This document shows, piece by piece, positions 4,281 through 7,733 of a DNA stretch of 7,733 nt (the first letter of the stretch is position 1; each line of letters begins with the position of its first letter). This stretch comes from an uncultured Collinsella sp. (lineage in GTDB: Bacteria; Actinomycetota; Coriobacteriia; Coriobacteriales; Coriobacteriaceae): assembly GCA_902489945.1 (NCBI GenBank), contig CABUBZ010000080.1, forward strand, positions 1 through 7,733, given 5' to 3'. The notes under the pieces are model-generated. The model was not told the origin of the DNA, searched no databases, and worked only from the letters and a program-made list of their open reading frames with translations. The position numbers were made by a program, and so were the translations under genes.

Positions 4281-6830
4281 CTAGAACGTCTGCTCGTAGT
4301 CGCTGTGTTTTTTGGCCGAACGCACCAGGAACTCCTGGTTGGTGTTGGTGCCCTTAAGACCCTTGATAAACGATGCGGCTGCGCGCTCGGTGTTGTTCAT
4401 GCCGGCAAGAATGCGACGCAGACCAAAGACAAACGGGCGCATCTGCTCGTCGACCAACAGGTCCTCGTTACGTGTACCGGAGGCAACGGGGTCGATAGCC
4501 GGGAAGATGCGGCGGTCGGCCAGGTCGCGGTCGAGCTTAAGCTCCATGTTGCCGGTGCCCTTGAACTCCTCAAAAATGACCTCGTCCATCTTGGAACCGG
4601 TGTCGATGAGGGCAGAGGCCAGGATGGTGAGCGAGCCACCGTTCTCGATATTGCGGGCTGCACCCAGGAAGCGCTTGGGCGGATACAGTGCCGCCGAATC
4701 GACGCCGCCCGAAAGGATGCGGCCCGAGGCGGGCGCCGCCAAGTTGTAGGCGCGGGCGAGGCGCGTGATGGAGTCGAGCACCACCACAACATCGCCACCC
4801 AGCTCTACGATGCGCTTGGCGCGCTCGATGACGAGCTCTGCCACGCGGGTGTGGTTGTCGGCAGGCATATCGAAGGTCGACGCTACAACCTCACCCTTGA
4901 TGGAACGCTGCATATCGGTGACCTCTTCGGGGCGCTCGTCGACGAGCAGGCAGATGAGGTGCACCTCGGGGTTGTTAATCGAGATAGACTGGCAGATCTT
5001 CTTGAGGATCGTGGTCTTGCCGGCCTTGGGTGGGGACACGATCAGGCCACGCTGACCCTTGCCGATCGGTGACACGATGTCGATGGCGCGACCGGTAATA
5101 GAGTCCTTGCCGTGCTCCATGCGCAGCGGCTCGTTGGGATAGACCGGGGTGAGGTCGCCGAACTTGGGACGGTTGCGAATCTGCTCGGGGTCAAGACCGT
5201 TGATGGTCGTGATTTTGGCGAGGCCGGCGCGCTTGTCGCCGCCGCGCGAAGGACGCAGCGAGCCCTCGATGACGTCGCCCGTGCGCAGGCGCGCGGAGCG
5301 GATGAGGTAAGCGGGCACGAAGGCGTCGTCGTTGGACTTCATGTAGCCATGGGCGTGGATGATGCCGGAGCTGTCCGGGCGAATCTGCAGGATGCCCTTG
5401 ATATCGCGGAAGCCCTCGGCCTTCGCGGCGGTGGTGTAGATTTCCTCGACGAGCTCGGCCTTCTTCTTGCCGGTCGTCTCGATCTCGAACTCCTTGGCCT
5501 TCTCGCGCAGCTCGGCGACCTTCATGGCCGCGAGTTCCTCGCGCGAAAGCGTGGGCTCGGTGGGGGCGGCGTTGCGCTCCTTGTTGCGCTGTTTGCGATC
5601 GCGCTGGCGGTTGCGACGGTCGTTGTTGCGCTCGTCCTTGCGGTCGTTGCGCTCGTCGTTACGCTTGTGCTGGCGACGGTTGGGGCGAGCGCCGTCTTCG
5701 GCCTCGGCGGGCGCGGCACCATCAGTTGCGGCGGCGTCGGCATTGGCCGCAGCGGCGTCATTGGCCTCGGCGCCGGAATCGACCTGCGCTTCGACATCAG
5801 CCCGCTGCTCGGACGCCTTGGCCTTAGCGGACTTCTTACGACCACGCTTGGGCTTTTCGGACGCAGGCTGTTCGATGTCCTGGGGCTCGGCGACATCAGT
5901 CGATGCATCGGTGGTCGTCTCGGCGGAATCCTCGGACGCACCCTTCTTGGCAGCCTTAGCCTTGGACGTGCGCTTAGCAGCAGTGCGACGGCTGCGACCG
6001 GGACGGACGTCGGCGGAATCGACATCGGCAGAAACGGCCTCGGAAGTCGTAGCATCCTGGACGGGTGCATCGGCAGCAGTTGAGGACTTGGCGGTCGCCG
6101 CAGCATCCCGAGCGGCGGCGGCTGCGGCTGCGGCCTTCTCGGCCTCGACAAAGGCCTTGGGCTTGCGACCGCGACGGTGCGGGCGCAAAGCCGGATCGAC
6201 AACGGGAACTTCGTTGGCCTCGACAGGCGCAGCGGGCTCAACAGGCGATGTGCGCTCCCCTGCCGCGGAACGGACCGAAGCCTCAGTGAGCTCGGGGGCT
6301 ACCTGTTCCGCAACCTGCTCGGCCTTAGCAGCCGTGCGGCGGCGTGTGCGCGGTGCCGGCTTCTCGGTCGGCAGGTCGGCGGCAGGGGTCTCGGTGGCGT
6401 CAGGCGTCTCGGGCACAGACGGAGCTGCAAGCTCGGTCAGAGCCGCGGCCTCGCGCTCGGCAGCACGACGGCGGGCGCGCACCACCTGAGCCTCGCTAAT
6501 CTGCGCCAACGCACGTGCCTGCGCGACCTCATCGGAAATCGGCGCCGAGGAGTCAGCTGCAACGGTGCGCTTGGCGCGCGTCGTGCGCGTGGTACGGCGC
6601 TTGGGCTTGGTGACCTCCTCGCCGTCAGCGGCAGGCTTGGCCGTGCGGCGCGTGAGCTTGGGCTTTGCCGGAGCAGCCTCCTCACCAGTTGCAGGCGCAG
6701 GCGTCGAAGCAGCCTTAGGCGTCTCAGGAGCCGAGGCTTGCGCGGGCGCCGCGACCTGGTCCGACGCAACCGGTGCAGCGGGAGCGGCCTGCGTCGTCGT
6801 TATTTCGTTTTCTTGCTGTTGATCAGACAC
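4281..6830 (-). CDS. rho: Transcription termination factor Rho with a very long disordered N-terminal extension
   Basis: Rho is the hexameric RNA-dependent ATPase/helicase that ends transcription at unstructured C-rich RNA. This one has 849 residues, against 419 in E. coli and roughly 600-700 in many actinobacteria. Residues 1-427 are low-complexity with several basic patches. The conserved part follows: Rho_N helical domain at 428-465, the cold-shock-like primary RNA-binding domain at about 472-547, and the RecA-type motor at about 560-835. Visible catalytic elements are Walker A PPKAGKTT (Lys602, Lys605), the catalytic Glu632 in DERPEEV, Walker B Asp686 in VVVVLDSITR, the Q-loop PASGRILSGGVD, the R-loop Lys747 in DTGSKMDE and the arginine-finger region Arg787 in SGTR. 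The core looks fully functional. The start is GTG; an in-frame TGA four codons upstream (6840-6842) rules out a longer protein. No strong Shine-Dalgarno precedes it, which hints at translational control. It is a single-gene unit. Confidence 0.97.
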   Translation of the reverse strand: MSDQQQENEITTTQAAPAAPVASDQVAAPAQASAPETPKAASTPAPATGEEAAPAKPKLTRRTAKPAADGEEVTKPKRRTTRTTRAKRTVAADSSAPISDEVAQARALAQISEAQVVRARRRAAEREAAALTELAAPSVPETPDATETPAADLPTEKPAPRTRRRTAAKAEQVAEQVAPELTEASVRSAAGERTSPVEPAAPVEANEVPVVDPALRPHRRGRKPKAFVEAEKAAAAAAAARDAAATAKSSTAADAPVQDATTSEAVSADVDSADVRPGRSRRTAAKRTSKAKAAKKGASEDSAETTTDASTDVAEPQDIEQPASEKPKRGRKKSAKAKASEQRADVEAQVDSGAEANDAAAANADAAATDGAAPAEAEDGARPNRRQHKRNDERNDRKDERNNDRRNRQRDRKQRNKERNAAPTEPTLSREELAAMKVAELREKAKEFEIETTGKKKAELVEEIYTTAAKAEGFRDIKGILQIRPDSSGIIHAHGYMKSNDDAFVPAYLIRSARLRTGDVIEGSLRPSRGGDKRAGLAKITTINGLDPEQIRNRPKFGDLTPVYPNEPLRMEHGKDSITGRAIDIVSPIGKGQRGLIVSPPKAGKTTILKKICQSISINNPEVHLICLLVDERPEEVTDMQRSIKGEVVASTFDMPADNHTRVAELVIERAKRIVELGGDVVVVLDSITRLARAYNLAAPASGRILSGGVDSAALYPPKRFLGAARNIENGGSLTILASALIDTGSKMDEVIFEEFKGTGNMELKLDRDLADRRIFPAIDPVASGTRNEDLLVDEQMRPFVFGLRRILAGMNNTERAAASFIKGLKGTNTNQEFLVRSAKKHSDYEQTF
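5571..5666 (-). repeat. R/K/N/D/E/Q-only block within rho, with a 21-nt internal repeat
   Basis: These codons encode residues 389-420, made only of Lys, Arg, Asn, Asp, Glu and Gln. The plus-strand string GTTGCGCTCGTC occurs at 5625-5636 and again at 5646-5657, 21 nt apart. This gives a seven-residue period around DERN (392-395 and 399-402). The block lies directly before the Rho_N domain. Confidence 0.7.
6111..6134 (-). repeat. Eight-codon alanine (GCN) tract in rho
   Basis: Eight consecutive GCN codons encode Ala233-Ala240 between two charged stretches of the N-terminal extension. Codon use is mixed (GCC, GCA, GCT), so this is a short imperfect triplet repeat. Confidence 0.7.
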
Positions 6831-6851
6831 AGTGTTTGCTCAACTTTCTTT

Positions 6852-6894
6852 TCAAGCCCTGTGATCACATGCTCCCTGCATAAACCTTCAGGGC
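6852..6894 (-). promoter_or_regulatory. Possible rho leader element: alternative hairpins and a 9-codon frame
   Basis: On the minus strand GCCCTG (6894-6889) can pair with CAGGGC (6861-6856). Alternatively, CCCTG (6893-6889) can pair with the nearer CAGGG (6878-6874). The two forms exclude each other. The loop carries an ATG (6881-6879) that opens a 9-residue frame, MQGACDHRA, ending at TGA (6854-6852), 21 nt before the rho start. Its ribosome site (GAAGG, spacing about 3) is poor. E. coli rho also has a leader-peptide region and is autoregulated, but no sequence relation is claimed. Confidence 0.25.
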
Positions 6895-6973
6895 GGCTAA
6901 ACAGTCTAGTTCCGTTCGAAACGACGGACATCATTGATCTGTATCGAGATGATTGCGTCAACTACGCAGCGTT

Positions 6974-7001
6974 AGTGTAACACAACCGCCGCCACCTGCA
7001 A
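6974..7001 (-). promoter_or_regulatory. Candidate rho promoter
   Basis: On the minus strand TTGCAG (6996-7001) and TACACT (6974-6979) are spaced by 16 bp. Each is a fair sigma-70 hexamer. Transcription would begin near 6967 and give a rho leader of about 137 nt. It lies between the inverted-repeat element and rho, after the argS terminator, where an independent rho promoter is expected. Confidence 0.5.
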
Positions 7002-7083
7002 CTTAGTCATTGGGTGTTCTTAAACGACTAGTCAAAAGGTACACTCTTTGATTTACCGCCCACAAATCTGACCGCCTCCGCCA

Positions 7084-7233
7084 AAACTATGGCGGTTTAC
7101 TACGATGAATCGCTCAACCGCGACCACTCCGAAGCTTGTTGAACTAAAACCGCAGGTAGACGCTTTGCACTTTTTAGAGAAAAGCCGGCGTGGTTGGAAT
7201 TCCTCAATTCATCATAGTAAACCGGCATAGTTT
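7084..7233. repeat. Pair of 27-bp inverted arms enclosing 96 bp of noncoding DNA
   Basis: The left arm (7084-7110, beginning AAACTATGGCGGTTTAC) and the right arm (7207-7233, ending AAACCGGCATAGTTT) are reverse complements at 25 of 27 positions. One mismatch is G against G (7092/7225). The other (7103/7214) becomes a G-U pair in minus-strand RNA. A shifted continuation, CAACCGCG at 7115-7122 with CGTGGTTG at 7189-7196, pairs at 7 of 8. A competing small hairpin, CCGCCA/TGGCGG, lies at 7078-7095. No reading frame or flanking target duplication is visible. Size and form fit a MITE-like or other extragenic repeat, or a large structured element. Confidence 0.8.
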
Positions 7234-7278
7234 CGTATTTCCAGCAGTTCCAAATTCGTCAATACGTCGGCGTTTGCG

Positions 7279-7311
7279 AAAAAAGCCCGACCTCCGTGGG
7301 AGATCGGGCTT
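7279..7311 (-). terminator. Intrinsic terminator of argS
   Basis: The hairpin lies 46 nt after the argS stop. The arms are 7283-7295 and 7299-7311 around a 3-nt loop. The only plus-strand mismatch (7291/7303) becomes a G-U pair on the minus strand, and a run of six U (7284-7279) follows in that direction. This is a strong, minus-oriented terminator, so rho needs its own promoter. Confidence 0.92.
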
Positions 7312-7357
7312 ATAGGGCTCAGTTAAACCAAACCTACACGGTCAAATGACCCGCAGA

Positions 7358-7732
7358 TTACATCTGCTCGGGCGCGGAAACGCCAACGAGGGTAAGCACC
7401 AGGGCGAGCGTCACGCGGACAGCGTCGCAAGCTGCCAGACGGGCGCGCGAAAGCTCGGGGTCGACGGGACGGCCCTCGCTCGGCAGAACCTGGCAGGCAG
7501 CGTAGAAGCTGTGGAAGTCGCCGGCGAGCTCCTCGGCAAAGTGGGTCAGACGGAACGGGGCGCGATCGCGAGCGCAGCTGGCGATCAGGTCGGTGAGCTC
7601 ATTGAGCTTGCGCGAAAGGGCGAGCTCGGTCGGGTCGGTCAGCAGCGAGTAATCGACGTTCTCACCGATGGCCTTGGCGGCGACGGCCTTCATGCCCATC
7701 TCGTCAGCCTGCTCGGGCGTAACGTCGGCGGC
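7358..7732 (-). CDS. argS: Arginyl-tRNA synthetase, C-terminal part
   Basis: The 3' end of argS is visible as about 124 residues; the frame stays open to the window edge, so the ATGs near 7699 and 7693 are internal. The piece matches the DALR anticodon-binding helical domain of ArgRS: FRLTHFAEELAGDFHSFYAACQVL, in which the H-x-x-E and F-H-x-F-Y positions are typical, then a helical stretch ARLAACDAVRVTLALVLTLVGVSAPEQM. Ending in SAPE-x-M is a hallmark of ArgRS. The full enzyme charges tRNA-Arg with arginine using ATP, and this domain reads the anticodon. The catalytic domain with the HIGH motif lies outside the window. A terminator follows 46 nt later, which separates it from rho. Confidence 0.93.
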   Translation of the reverse strand, partial: AADVTPEQADEMGMKAVAAKAIGENVDYSLLTDPTELALSRKLNELTDLIASCARDRAPFRLTHFAEELAGDFHSFYAACQVLPSEGRPVDPELSRARLAACDAVRVTLALVLTLVGVSAPEQM

Positions 7733-7733
7733 A

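Noticed and set aside
5112..6489. Plus-strand open frames of 323 and 340 codons opposite rho
   Set aside because: Both are antisense shadows of the Ala/Arg-rich rho extension and the start of its core. They show no domain motif, and the conserved Rho features are all on the minus strand.
7078..7266. Treating the repeat-bearing gap as a CRISPR, tRNA, attachment site or integrated element
   Set aside because: There are only two arms, in inverted rather than direct orientation, and no cloverleaf, integrase or visible target duplication. A short CGTATT/AATACG pair (7234-7239, 7261-7266) is too weak to interpret.

Overview
The window looks like chromosomal DNA from a GC-rich actinobacterium of the class Coriobacteriia, most likely Collinsella or a close relative from the gut. 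This rests on strong GC-rich codon use, a Rho factor with a very long Ala/Arg/Lys-rich N-terminal extension, ArgRS lying directly upstream of rho, and a ROK sugar kinase beside a class I aminotransferase. The genus is an inference from style and gene content, not from a database match.

The left part (1-2077) is on the plus strand. It holds the 3' part of a PLP aminotransferase, which ends in a strong intrinsic terminator, and then a separately promoted ROK-family fructokinase-type sugar kinase. A 34-bp imperfect palindrome covers the presumed promoter of the kinase and is a good operator candidate. A bidirectional terminator (2078-2124) separates the kinase from the convergent genes to its right.

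The remaining genes are on the minus strand, in the order argS (3' end only), rho, a 466-residue protein of unknown function with two membrane segments, and a small VanZ-like membrane protein. The last two lie 7 nt apart and form an operon with its own promoter at about 4104-4132, behind the rho terminator. rho is a single-gene unit between the argS terminator and its own terminator. Its predicted promoter leaves a leader of roughly 137 nt with possible alternative hairpins and a 9-codon reading frame.

The 527-base stretch between rho and argS also contains a pair of 27-bp inverted arms (25/27 matching) 96 bp apart. No gene explains them, and they may be a MITE-like or regulatory repeat.

The most notable protein is Rho. 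A complete, canonical helicase core (about residues 428-849) follows 427 residues of predicted disordered sequence with repeated basic patches, an AT-hook-like site and a block made only of R/K/N/D/E/Q. Most of the window is housekeeping or metabolic. I see no phage, transposase, CRISPR array, tRNA or rRNA.
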